Positions 34,566 through 41,562 of a DNA stretch of 64,000 bases are shown here, one piece after another (the stretch's first letter is position 1; every line of letters starts with the position of its first letter). The position numbers and the translations under genes were made by a program. Location: assembly GCF_002161675.1 (NCBI RefSeq), contig NZ_NFIH01000010.1, positions 1 through 64,000 of the forward strand. Reading direction: 5' to 3'. Source of the stretch: Pseudoflavonifractor sp. An44. GTDB lineage: Bacteria; Bacillota; Clostridia; Oscillospirales; Oscillospiraceae. Under the pieces are notes generated by a model that was not told where the DNA came from, ran no database searches, and saw only the letters and a list, made by a program, of their open reading frames with translations.

Positions 34566-35110
34566 TGGGTTTCACCTCTCTTTTCTGGGTCGGACAGTAG
34601 GATACCCAGCACACCGTTATAGATGCGGTCGGGGTGTTGGGTGAAGCGCTGGGCGATGTCCTCTCCCTCCTCCCGGGTGGCGGTGAGCAGCGAGAGGGTA
34701 AAGAGGTTGTCCCGGTCGTCGTCCAGCATCAGACGCACGGTGTAGAAGGTGCCGTCGGGGGAGGGGTCCACCCGGCTGCGCACCTGGGCCTTCCGCTTCA
34801 AAGCGGCGTTGAAGGGGGCCAGGCGCTGGTCACAGCGCTTGCGAATGACGGGGGAGAGGCTGCTCTCGCCGTCGGCGCAGTTGCGGCGGCCCTTGTCAGT
34901 GGGGGAGTAGTAGTCCCCCTCCCGCACCAGGTGTCCGCTCTCCAGCAGCTCCGACAGGGCCTCGGCAAATTCAAAGTAGTCCACGCCGTCGTCGCACATC
35001 ACCAGATCGGTGAGGGTGGCGAAGTCAATGGGGCCCGCCACACGGGTGAGGATATAGAGAATGAGCAATTTGGTGTCCAACTTGCTGTGGATGAATCCAA
35101 AACGAGCCAT
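34562..35110 (-). CDS. DUF4364 protein
   Basis: The 182-residue protein starts with a winged-helix-like region (FIHSKLDTKLLILYILTRVAGPIDFATLTDLV, about 5-40; ALSELLESGHLVREGDYYSPTDKGR) typical of DUF4364 proteins of Clostridia. A DNA-binding role is suggested by the fold; targets are not known. ATG 35110 has AGGCAGGAAC upstream. It shares a promoter with the CmpB-family gene that follows. Confidence 0.75.
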   Translation of the reverse strand: MARFGFIHSKLDTKLLILYILTRVAGPIDFATLTDLVMCDDGVDYFEFAEALSELLESGHLVREGDYYSPTDKGRRNCADGESSLSPVIRKRCDQRLAPFNAALKRKAQVRSRVDPSPDGTFYTVRLMLDDDRDNLFTLSLLTATREEGEDIAQRFTQHPDRIYNGVLGILLSDPEKRGETH

Positions 35111-35162
35111 GGTCTTGTTCCTGCCTTTCCTGGGATAAGGTGGCCCCATGGGCCACTCCTAT

Positions 35163-35191
35163 ATTATACCGAAAAAGGCCCAGGCTTACAA
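35163..35191 (-). promoter_or_regulatory. promoter for the DUF4364-CmpB operon
   Basis: On the minus strand TTGTAA (35191-35186), 17-base spacer, TATAAT (35168-35163). A GTGGCCC/GGGCCAC palindrome lies in the leader (35141-35157). Confidence 0.65.
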
Positions 35192-35205
35192 GGGAAACCT
35201 GGAGG
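35166..35205 (-). terminator. probable terminator of the wall-binding operon
   Basis: On the minus strand CCAGG-t-TT pairs with AA-g-CCTGG and is followed by GCC and TTTTT. It overlaps the promoter of the next operon. Confidence 0.4.
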
Positions 35206-35206
35206 C

Positions 35207-35710
35207 TCACAGGGCGGCCAGGGCGTTTCGAACCACTAAGGCATGGTACAGCCGAACCAGCAAACTCCAAGTGGGGCGGTCCAGAACACCAGTGACAGGC
35301 AGCTGTCCCAGCCCCTGCAAGTGACGGATGTGGTCGGTGGGGGTGGAGGTGGAGGGGAAATTGGTGAGAATGGGGGAGAGCGCCGTCACAACGGTGTCCA
35401 CAAACGCCCATTCCGGTGTGCCAGACGAGGACGGCTCATACTGGGGGGAGATGATTTGCAGGGAAGGGGGAATCCCGTCCCGCTTCTGAATCAGCTCCGA
35501 CTGCACCCGCAGGGCCAGCCAGGTGTCGTAGTCCACCACCCCGGTCACGGGCAGGCCAAAGTCCCGCTGAAAGATCATCACCCCTTCCAGGGTTCGCTCC
35601 CCAAACACCCCATCCTCCACCAGGCGGGGCAGGGCGGGATGGGTGGCGGAGATGACGTTGAGCATGTGCTGAATGTCTCGTACCGGAGCGCCGGTGAGAT
35701 TGAGTTCCAT
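35207..35710 (-). CDS. peptidoglycan-binding domain protein
   Basis: The 167-residue protein has a PG_binding_1 domain at about 8-70 (VRDIQHMLNVISATHPALPRLVEDGVFGERTLEGVMIFQRDFGLPVTGVVD) and a second, degenerate copy near the C-terminus. It lacks a signal peptide. The gene is last in a three-gene operon with the SpoIID-like protein, with 15 bases between them. PG_binding_1 domains hold cortex-lytic enzymes on spore peptidoglycan; here there is no hydrolase domain, so it may be a targeting or structural protein. Confidence 0.75.
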   Translation of the reverse strand: MELNLTGAPVRDIQHMLNVISATHPALPRLVEDGVFGERTLEGVMIFQRDFGLPVTGVVDYDTWLALRVQSELIQKRDGIPPSLQIISPQYEPSSSGTPEWAFVDTVVTALSPILTNFPSTSTPTDHIRHLQGLGQLPVTGVLDRPTWSLLVRLYHALVVRNALAAL

Positions 35711-35725
35711 GGTTGAGATACCTCC

Positions 35726-36907
35726 TTAATCGTTGCTGCCGTAGGAGAGCGGATAGCCGGGGAATTGCCCGGCTTGGAATTGGTTTTCAATCTCCGAGGG
35801 GGAGATGGGCAAATTGGCGTTGGCCAGAGAGGTGGTGGCGATGCCCACATACTCGTCGTAGAGCTTCAGCCACGTGGCATTGTCCACCACGCCGGTGGCG
35901 GGCAGATGGTAGGCTTTCTGGAAATCCTGCACCGCCTGTTTGGTCTTGGGGCCAAAAATGCCGTCAATGGCCAGGGTGGGCAGATTGAAGGAGTATTGCC
36001 CGATGAGGGAGAGGAAATACTGGAGGGCGGAGACGGCGGGGCCCCGGTCTCCCTGGCGCAGCACCTGGATGCCCGAAGGCCCCTGGACCTGGGTGAAGCT
36101 CTGGCCCTCGCTGACCAGCTCGGAGAGCTTGGTGACGGCCACGTAGAGGAACACCAGCTTATACCAGGTACCACGGCCCACGATACCATCCACTGCCAGC
36201 CCAAAGACGGACTGGAACACCCGCACTGCTTCCTCCGTGCGTGGCCCAAAGATGCCGTCCACCTGGGCCAGGCGGGGAATGGCAGGGTAATTCTGTCCAA
36301 TGCGGTTGAGCATGGCCTGGAGCACCACCACGTCCTCCCCGGAGGAGCCCTGGCGCAGGGGATAGCCGGGGTAGGAGTTGGGCACATCCCGGATGGGGGC
36401 GTCGTTGACCAGTTCGATGTCGTCCCCGTAGTAGTTGCGCAGAATGGTCATGTAGTCCGCCCCCTCCTGGGCCATGGCCTCACTGCCCCACTGGGACAGG
36501 CCGTCACAGGTGGAGGTGGTACCGTTGCAGAACTTGGCCGCCAGGGGCTCCACAAAGCCCACTCGGCGGATGTAGGTGGTGAACATGTCGTCCACCAGGC
36601 GGTCGATGTTTTCAAAGGTGCTCCGGCCTTTGATGAATTTCTGATCGTTTTGGGTCTCACTGGTGATGTCAAAGTCATACCCGCGGCTGGGGTAGAACTC
36701 GGTGTACACCCGGTTGAGGGCAAAGGAGATTTGGGCCAGAATGTTGGCTTTCAGGGCTTCCTCTGACCAGGTGGGGTATACCTCGCTGGAGGCTACATTT
36801 TTGATGTAGTCGGGGAAGGTCACCGTGACGTTCTCCGCCGCCTCCTTGGGCTGGCCCAGGTGGACGGTGATGTACTGGGGAATGTAGGGAATGACGGATA
36901 CAGACAT
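35726..36907 (-). CDS. SpoIID-like protein with two peptidoglycan-binding domains
   Basis: The 393-residue protein begins with a SpoIID/LytB-like region (about 15-165; ASSEVYPTWSEEALKANILAQISFALNRVY, SKG-like STFENIDRL, FCNGTTSTCDGLSQWGSEAMAQEG). Two PG_binding_1 domains follow (about 175-255 and 280-360; VDGIFGPRTEEAVRVFQ and IDGIFGPKTKQAVQDFQ). SpoIID proteins cut glycan strands left without peptides during engulfment. Unlike SpoIID, this one has no signal peptide or membrane anchor. AAGGAGG lies before the ATG at 36907, and the longer frame upstream is not supported. Confidence 0.78.
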   Translation of the reverse strand: MSVSVIPYIPQYITVHLGQPKEAAENVTVTFPDYIKNVASSEVYPTWSEEALKANILAQISFALNRVYTEFYPSRGYDFDITSETQNDQKFIKGRSTFENIDRLVDDMFTTYIRRVGFVEPLAAKFCNGTTSTCDGLSQWGSEAMAQEGADYMTILRNYYGDDIELVNDAPIRDVPNSYPGYPLRQGSSGEDVVVLQAMLNRIGQNYPAIPRLAQVDGIFGPRTEEAVRVFQSVFGLAVDGIVGRGTWYKLVFLYVAVTKLSELVSEGQSFTQVQGPSGIQVLRQGDRGPAVSALQYFLSLIGQYSFNLPTLAIDGIFGPKTKQAVQDFQKAYHLPATGVVDNATWLKLYDEYVGIATTSLANANLPISPSEIENQFQAGQFPGYPLSYGSND

Positions 36908-36917
36908 AGAAGCCTCC

Positions 36918-37307
36918 TTACAGCGGTTGTGGCGTGACGTTGGTGAACTGAGGGCGAGGGGTGGACGACTCGGGAATGGCCAGGGGAATGAGAGGCACGC
37001 TCTGGGTGGTCTCCACCCCAGAGAAGATCTGGAGATTTTCAAACACGGCCACCTGATACCCCGGGTGCTCCACCACCAGAGAGTAGGAGGAGAAGGGAAG
37101 GGGAGAGCCGGGGCTCTGGCTGAGGGCGGCGTCGGGAGCGGGCAGGGAGATGGGGCCAGCTACCCCGCTCTCGTCTGTGATGAGCACGGATAGAAGCTGA
37201 TGCCGACCCTGTCCGTCCGGCTGGGATACCAACACCGTGGCCCCCTGTATGGGGAGCTGAGCCCGGGACGCATAGACGTGGACAATGAGAGAACCGTTTT
37301 GTGCCAA
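36918..37307 (-). CDS. small beta-sandwich (carboxypeptidase-regulatory-like) protein
   Basis: The 129-residue protein has a repeat-free Ig/transthyretin-like pattern (GSLIVHVYASRAQLPIQGATVLV, then GVAGPISLPAPD and YSLVVEHPGYQVAVFENLQI). It has no signal peptide. The start appears to be TTG at 37307, since AAGGAGG stands eight bases ahead and no ATG or GTG fits. It leads the operon with the SpoIID-like and peptidoglycan-binding proteins and could be a structural spore or coat-associated partner; this is inference. Confidence 0.6.
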   Translation of the reverse strand: MAQNGSLIVHVYASRAQLPIQGATVLVSQPDGQGRHQLLSVLITDESGVAGPISLPAPDAALSQSPGSPLPFSSYSLVVEHPGYQVAVFENLQIFSGVETTQSVPLIPLAIPESSTPRPQFTNVTPQPL

Positions 37308-37353
37308 TGCTAGGACCTCCTTGAGAAATGTTGCAAGAACTTGCACATGGAAA

Positions 37354-37382
37354 TTGACAAACTTATGACAATGAGATAAAAT
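37354..37382 (+). promoter_or_regulatory. promoter for rex
   Basis: TTGACA (37354-37359), 17-base spacer, TAAAAT (37377-37382). A leader of about 60 bases follows. No Rex-type operator (TTGTGA...TCACAA) is evident here. Confidence 0.75.
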
Positions 37383-37450
37383 GAATTGCGTATAGTGATC
37401 AAAAGAAAGATGAAATGCCGAAAAACTCTGACGGGATGTGAGGGTGTCAT

Positions 37451-38083
37451 ATGAAAAAAGATAAGATTTCTTCGGCGGTGATCCGGCGTTTGCCCCGCTA
37501 TTATCGCCATTTGGATGACTTATATCGTGCCGGTACCATTCGAATCTCTTCCGGAGCCTTGGCCCAGTCCATGGGCCTGACGGCCTCCCAGATTCGCCAG
37601 GATCTGTCCTGCTTTGGCGGGTTCGGTCAGCAGGGCTACGGGTACAACGTGGAGCGGCTGCGGGGTGAGGTGGCAGAGATCCTGGGGATGAACCGAGGCC
37701 ACACCGTGCTCATCTTGGGTGCCGGTAACTTGGGCCGTGCCCTCATTGAGAATTTCCCGTTCCGTGCCAATGGCTTCCGGCTGGTGGCCGCCTTTGACGT
37801 CAACCCGGACCTGGTGGACACCAAGCTGGGCGGCGTCCCCGTCTACCATGTGGATGGTCTGGACACCTTTGTGCGGGAGCACCGGGTGAGCGTGGCGGTT
37901 CTGACGGTGCCTGGGTCTGTGGCCGTGGCCACCGCTCGCCGCCTGAGCAAGCTGGGGGTGGACGGAATCTGGAATTTCACCAATGTGGAGCTGCCGGAGC
38001 AGGAAATGCCCGACGTGAAAGTGGAGAACGTGCACTTTGCAGACAGCCTGCTAACGCTGAGTTATATGATTTCTGAGGAGTAA
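37451..38083 (+). CDS. rex: redox-sensing transcription repressor Rex
   Basis: The 210-residue repressor senses the NADH/NAD+ ratio. The N-terminal winged helix is SSAVIRRLPRYYRHLDDLYRAG to SQIRQDLSCFGGFGQQGYGY; the Rossmann domain has LILGAGNLGRALIENF. Rex represses fermentation and respiration genes at low NADH. AGGG lies six to seven bases before the ATG. No typical target gene is adjacent. Confidence 0.95.
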   Translation: MKKDKISSAVIRRLPRYYRHLDDLYRAGTIRISSGALAQSMGLTASQIRQDLSCFGGFGQQGYGYNVERLRGEVAEILGMNRGHTVLILGAGNLGRALIENFPFRANGFRLVAAFDVNPDLVDTKLGGVPVYHVDGLDTFVREHRVSVAVLTVPGSVAVATARRLSKLGVDGIWNFTNVELPEQEMPDVKVENVHFADSLLTLSYMISEE

Positions 38084-38124
38084 ATAGACCTCTCAAAAAT
38101 TTTTGAAAAAATCGAAAAAAACAC

Positions 38125-38153
38125 TTGCAATTTCATTTCAGCTGTGCTAGTAT
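38125..38153 (+). promoter_or_regulatory. promoter for tRNA-Arg
   Basis: TTGCAA (38125-38130), 17-base spacer, TAGTAT (38148-38153) with an upstream TG-C. Confidence 0.7.
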
Positions 38154-38183
38154 ATATGAGTCGCCAGAAAACGACAGCGACAA

Positions 38184-38260
38184 GCGGCTGTAGCTCAGCT
38201 GGATAGAGTGTTTGGCTACGAACCAAAAGGTCGGGGGTTCGAATCCCTCCAGCCGTACCA
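38184..38260 (+). tRNA. tRNA-Arg (ACG)
   Basis: A full cloverleaf: acceptor GCGGCTG with CAGCCGT (closing G-U), D-arm with AGCTCAGCTGGATAGAG, anticodon stem TTTGG/CCAAA with loop CTACGAA (anticodon 38218-38220), T-arm with GGTTCGAATCC, encoded CCA. The first anticodon base is expected to be edited to inosine. Confidence 0.93.
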
Positions 38261-38296
38261 AAAGGCAAGTTCCGAAAGGGACTTGCCTTTTTTTCT
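38261..38296 (+). terminator. terminator after tRNA-Arg
   Basis: AAAGGCAAGT-CC pairs with GG-ACTTGCCTTT and is followed by TTTT. Confidence 0.88.
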
Positions 38297-38310
38297 TCCG
38301 GAGACATAGG

Positions 38311-38350
38311 AAAACGTCCGATGCAGGAATCAGCATCGGACGTTTTTTTC
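38311..38350. terminator. terminator, mainly for the minus-strand gene
   Basis: AAACGTCCGATGC pairs with GCATCGGACGTTT with A and T runs on both sides, so it can work in both directions. Confidence 0.85.
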
Positions 38351-38354
38351 TCGG

Positions 38355-39665
38355 TCAGTCCGTGACCTGTTTCATGTTGGGGTAGACCTGATGAATCCGC
38401 TCATCGGGGTAGTAGTGGTCCAAAAATTCGGTGAAGCCGTTGGTGGGGGCGTCAGGGGCCGATTGGCGCTGTTGATACCGACCCAGAGCCAGGGCGGAGA
38501 TGGCCATATTGAACACCATGAACACAACAATCACCCAGGTGAGCACTTTGCCCGCTTTCATGGGGATGCGCTCAATGAGACGGGACAGGCGGGGATAGAG
38601 GACCTTCATCCACACGGCGGCGGCAATGCCCCAGAAGAAGCAGTAGAGCAGATTGATGCGTCCGGCCAGGTTGAAGGGGATGTGGCTGTAATCCCAGAAC
38701 ACGGTGCCGAAGACCAGCTCGGTGAAGACACTACACACATATTCGTACACACCGCCCACAATGGTGCCGGCAAGGAAGAGGTAGCCCTCGCTCTTGTCTT
38801 TGTACCGATAGAGCAGGGCGGTGAACATCACAGCGCCCAGACCCCACACAATACTAAAGGGACCGTAGATGAGACTGCTGCGGCTCATCCAGATGCCCAT
38901 GGTGGCCCGGCAGAACAGCGTCTCGATGATATCGCCCAGCAGGGCGGCAATGAAGAAAATCCAAATCAGCTTGGTGGGAGAACAGCCCTGGGCAAACACG
39001 GTGGGCTTGGGCTTTTGGGAGGGGGCGGCCTGCTCCAGATTGGGGAAGGCGTGGAGCATACGGGTCTGGACCCGCCGGGTGATGGCGTGGCCGAAGAGAG
39101 CGGTGAGCTCCTGGAAGTCTCGGGACAGCTGTTCCAGACGGCGGATACGCACGCCCATCTGTACCGTGATGCCCAGAGAGAGGGCCAGGTCCAGGGCGAC
39201 CAGTCCCAATCCCACCAGAACCAGGATGCGGGACAGCAGGGGAGGGAGGTCACCCAACACCAAGGCTAGAAGGGGGTTGAGAAAACTCACACACAGCCAT
39301 GCGCCCACACCCAGCACCAGCAGCAGGGGCAGAGAGATGTACCCGTGGAAGTGGAATTTGTGGTCGGAGAAGTCCCACCATCTGCGGTGGAGCATGCGCT
39401 CCAGAGCGACACCGGTGGTAATGACCAGAATGCCGGACAGAACGCAGGAGCCCATAATAAAGAACAGGGGACGGTGGGTCAGTTCCGAGAGGAACACCGT
39501 GGAGAGTACCGCTCCAATGCCGTAAATGGGGCTGACAGGAAGGTTGAGAAAGCCTGGGTTGACAAAGGAATGTTTTTTGATGGCACAGAATGCCACGCTG
39601 ATACACCAGCCCAGAATGGAATAGATGAGAAAGAACCAGGCCAGTTGGGAGAGTGAGTATATCAT
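38355..39665 (-). CDS. duplicated CmpB-family membrane protein
   Basis: The 436-residue protein contains two copies of the CmpB-like unit: FLIYSILGWCISVAFCAIKKHSFVNPGFLNLPVSPIYGIGAV in the first half and FIAALLGDIIETLFC, SSLIYGPFSIVWGLGAV, YEYVCSVF with FWDYSHIPFN in the second (from about residue 225), separated by a charged linker. Each half has five or six membrane segments. It is a tandem fusion relative of the single-unit protein at 33756. Function is unknown. ATG 39665 has AAAGGAGC upstream. Confidence 0.75.
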   Translation of the reverse strand: MIYSLSQLAWFFLIYSILGWCISVAFCAIKKHSFVNPGFLNLPVSPIYGIGAVLSTVFLSELTHRPLFFIMGSCVLSGILVITTGVALERMLHRRWWDFSDHKFHFHGYISLPLLLVLGVGAWLCVSFLNPLLALVLGDLPPLLSRILVLVGLGLVALDLALSLGITVQMGVRIRRLEQLSRDFQELTALFGHAITRRVQTRMLHAFPNLEQAAPSQKPKPTVFAQGCSPTKLIWIFFIAALLGDIIETLFCRATMGIWMSRSSLIYGPFSIVWGLGAVMFTALLYRYKDKSEGYLFLAGTIVGGVYEYVCSVFTELVFGTVFWDYSHIPFNLAGRINLLYCFFWGIAAAVWMKVLYPRLSRLIERIPMKAGKVLTWVIVVFMVFNMAISALALGRYQQRQSAPDAPTNGFTEFLDHYYPDERIHQVYPNMKQVTD

Positions 39666-39699
39666 GAAAAGCTCCTTTCGGGGTTGTTCTGAAAAAGAC

Positions 39700-39738
39700 A
39701 AAAACTCACCACAGTATTGCTGATTACTGGGGTGAGTC
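39700..39738 (-). terminator. terminator after the 25-codon gene
   Basis: On the minus strand ACTCACC-c-CAGTA pairs with TACTG-t-GGTGAGT, followed by TTTTTG. Confidence 0.75.
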
Positions 39739-39771
39739 AAAAAATATGCAGCATTGCGGGCTGATGGGAGA

Positions 39772-39849
39772 TCAGCGCTGGCTGGGCACGGTGCGATCAT
39801 CACCGAAAATCATATCATCCACATCAGGCTTGCGGGGATATTCTTTCAC
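39772..39849 (-). CDS. 25-residue small protein of unknown function
   Basis: A GTG at 39849 with AGAGGTG seven bases ahead opens a frame of 25 codons, VKEYPRKPDVDDMIF and onward to a stop at 39772. The gene has its own promoter (39883-39911) and terminator (39700-39738). The peptide is hydrophilic, with a central acidic DVDD and a basic start, and no membrane segment. A noncoding role for the ~175-base transcript is also possible. I do not recognise a family. Confidence 0.5.
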   Translation of the reverse strand: MKEYPRKPDVDDMIFGDDRTVPSQR

Positions 39850-39882
39850 AAGTTTCACCTCTTTTCTCTTGCGCTGTTGTAC

Positions 39883-39911
39883 ATTATAGCAACATGTACC
39901 GGAAAAGTAAA
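39883..39911 (-). promoter_or_regulatory. promoter for the 25-codon gene
   Basis: On the minus strand TTTACT (39911-39906), 17-base spacer, TG-C-TATAAT (39888-39883). Confidence 0.7.
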
Positions 39912-39997
39912 GGGTGGAATTGTAAAATACAAATAAAGTTTTGGGCAAAGTGTAGAAAAGTGGAGGGATAACGAGGAAGATAGGGGAGAAAAAATGC

Positions 39998-40026
39998 TTG
40001 CAATTTCCCAGGGGGTGTATTATAAT
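39998..40026 (+). promoter_or_regulatory. promoter for tRNA-Gly
   Basis: TTGCAA (39998-40003), 17-base spacer, perfect TATAAT (40021-40026). Confidence 0.8.
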
Positions 40027-40048
40027 AAGCTTCACCGAGTTGAAATAT

Positions 40049-40122
40049 GCGGGTGTAGTTCAATGGTAGAATGTCAGCTTCCCAAGCTGAACACGGGGGT
40101 TCGATTCCCCTCACCCGCTCCA
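40049..40122 (+). tRNA. tRNA-Gly (CCC)
   Basis: Cloverleaf with acceptor GCGGGTG/CACCCGC, short D-loop (GTTCAATGGTAGAA), anticodon stem TCAGC/GCTGA with loop TTCCCAA (anticodon CCC), T-arm GGGGGTTCGATTCCCC and encoded CCA. Confidence 0.93.
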
Positions 40123-40160
40123 ATGAAAAAGACACGCTAAAAAGCGTGTCTTTTTCATTG
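40123..40160 (+). terminator. terminator after tRNA-Gly
   Basis: AATGAAAAAGACACGCT pairs with AGCGTGTCTTTTTCATT around AAAA. Confidence 0.85.
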
Positions 40161-40210
40161 GGAGCCATAGGCTCATTTCAATGCTCGGCGGAAGTGAATT
40201 CCGCCTGCGC
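40160..40210 (+). repeat. tRNA-linked interspersed repeat, copy 1
   Basis: A 51-base element containing the hairpin GGCGGAA-N5-TTCCGCC and the flank GCCATAGGCTCATTTC. It matches 48905-48954 on the other strand at about 47 of 51 positions. It lies directly downstream of the tRNA-Gly terminator. Bases 40211-40290 hold further G/C-rich palindromes (GGCGC/GCGCC) and no gene. Confidence 0.75.
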
Positions 40211-40291
40211 CAAGGTTTTCGCCCAGGCGCAAACACTTGTACGGCGCACCAGCGCCGCCCGGCTTTGCGGGACCCTGTACTTATAATTATA

Positions 40292-40328
40292 AAAATGCCT
40301 GGAGAGAAGCCCTCTCCAGGCATTTTTG
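40292..40328 (-). terminator. terminator after the DUF362 gene
   Basis: AAAATGCCTGGAGAG pairs with CTCTCCAGGCATTTT; A and T runs on both sides. Confidence 0.88.
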
Positions 40329-40332
40329 AGTC

Positions 40333-41460
40333 TTACTTCAGGAACACCAGTTCATAGCTGCGAGAACCGATGCCGATCTTCTCGGCGTGCTCCAGACAGG
40401 TCTTGTACTCCGAGTCGGGGGTGCTGTTTTCAAAATGATCGTGGTGGTCACAGAAATCCGGCTTGGCCATGTTGTCGCTGAGCTGGCTGTTGGGCAGGGG
40501 ATCACAGGCCAGGCAGGCGTCCACACAGGCCTGGTCCAGGGCCAGGGGATCAAAGGAGGCGAACATGCCGATGTTGGGGAGGATGGGGGCGTCGTTCTCG
40601 GCGTGGCAGTCACAGTTGGGGCTGACGTCCACAATGAGAGAGATGTGGAAGTTGGGACGGCCGTCCACCACTGCTTTGGCATACTCCGCCATGCGGCAAT
40701 TCAGGTCCTTCACAGCGGCCCAACTGGAGAAGTCGATGGCGTCAAAGTTGCAGGCACCGATGCACCGGCCACAGCCCACGCAGTTCTCGGTGACAATGTG
40801 CATTTTCCGGGTGGTCTCGTCAAAGGCCAGGCCCTGGTTGGCGCACTCCTTCATGCAAGACTTGCAGCCCACGCACTTGTCCTGGTGTACGGAGGGCTGA
40901 CCGTTGTGGTGCTGCTCCTTCTTACCGGCCCGGGAGCCGCAGCCCATGCCGATGTTCTTGATGGCGCCGCCAAAGCCCGCCATCTCATGGCCCTTGAAGT
41001 GGTTCAGAGAGATGAACACGTCAGCGTCCATAATGGCTCGGCCGATCTTGGCGTTCTGGACGTACTCTCCGTTGACGGGGACCTCCACGTCGTCGGTGCC
41101 CTTCAGACCGTCCCCAATGAGGATGGGACAGCCCACAGTCATGGGGGTGAAGCCGTTTTCCCAGGCGCAGTACAGGTGTTCCAGGGCGTTTTTCCGGCTG
41201 CCCACATAGAGGGTGTTGCAGTCGGTGAGGAAGGGCTGGCCGCCCAGCTCCTTCACCACATCAGCCACCGCCTTGGCGTAGTTGGGGCGGAGAAAGCCCA
41301 GATTGCCCAGCTCGCCGAAGTGCATCTTGATGGCCACGAACTTGTTATCCATGTCGATCTCGCCAATGCCTGCGGCCCGGATGAGCCGCTTGAGCTTGGT
41401 GGGAAGGCCCTCGCCCAGCTTGGTGCGGAAATCGGTGTAGTAAACGTTTGCTTTTTCCAT
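40333..41460 (-). CDS. DUF362 protein with internal two-cluster ferredoxin domain
   Basis: The 375-residue protein has a split DUF362 domain with the conserved KMHFGELGNLGFLRP, FLTDCNTLYVGSRKN and NHFKGHEMAGFGGAIKNIGMGCGSRAGK blocks. A ferredoxin domain at about 188-245 carries CVGCKSCMKEC and CVGCGRCIGAC. Unlike the 28003 paralogue, the iron-sulfur domain sits in the middle and the C-terminus carries extra Cys/His residues. Function is unknown; electron transfer is inferred. It is transcribed alone. Confidence 0.85.
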   Translation of the reverse strand: MEKANVYYTDFRTKLGEGLPTKLKRLIRAAGIGEIDMDNKFVAIKMHFGELGNLGFLRPNYAKAVADVVKELGGQPFLTDCNTLYVGSRKNALEHLYCAWENGFTPMTVGCPILIGDGLKGTDDVEVPVNGEYVQNAKIGRAIMDADVFISLNHFKGHEMAGFGGAIKNIGMGCGSRAGKKEQHHNGQPSVHQDKCVGCKSCMKECANQGLAFDETTRKMHIVTENCVGCGRCIGACNFDAIDFSSWAAVKDLNCRMAEYAKAVVDGRPNFHISLIVDVSPNCDCHAENDAPILPNIGMFASFDPLALDQACVDACLACDPLPNSQLSDNMAKPDFCDHHDHFENSTPDSEYKTCLEHAEKIGIGSRSYELVFLK

Positions 41461-41507
41461 ACCTCATTGCTCCTTGTCTCGAAATAGGGTGAAAGTCATG
41501 TAAGAAC

Positions 41508-41536
41508 AGTATAGCGGAGCCAGGAGAATTTGGCAA
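41508..41536 (-). promoter_or_regulatory. promoter for the DUF362 gene
   Basis: On the minus strand TTGCCA (41536-41531), 17-base spacer, TATACT (41513-41508). Confidence 0.65.
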
Positions 41537-41562
41537 GAATCATCCGGGAAGGCTTTGAAAAG

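Noticed and set aside
37328-37346. Direct repeat TTGCAAGAACTTGCA read as a regulator site
   Set aside because: It is short and lies between start signals of two divergent genes without a second copy elsewhere in the window; too weak to call.
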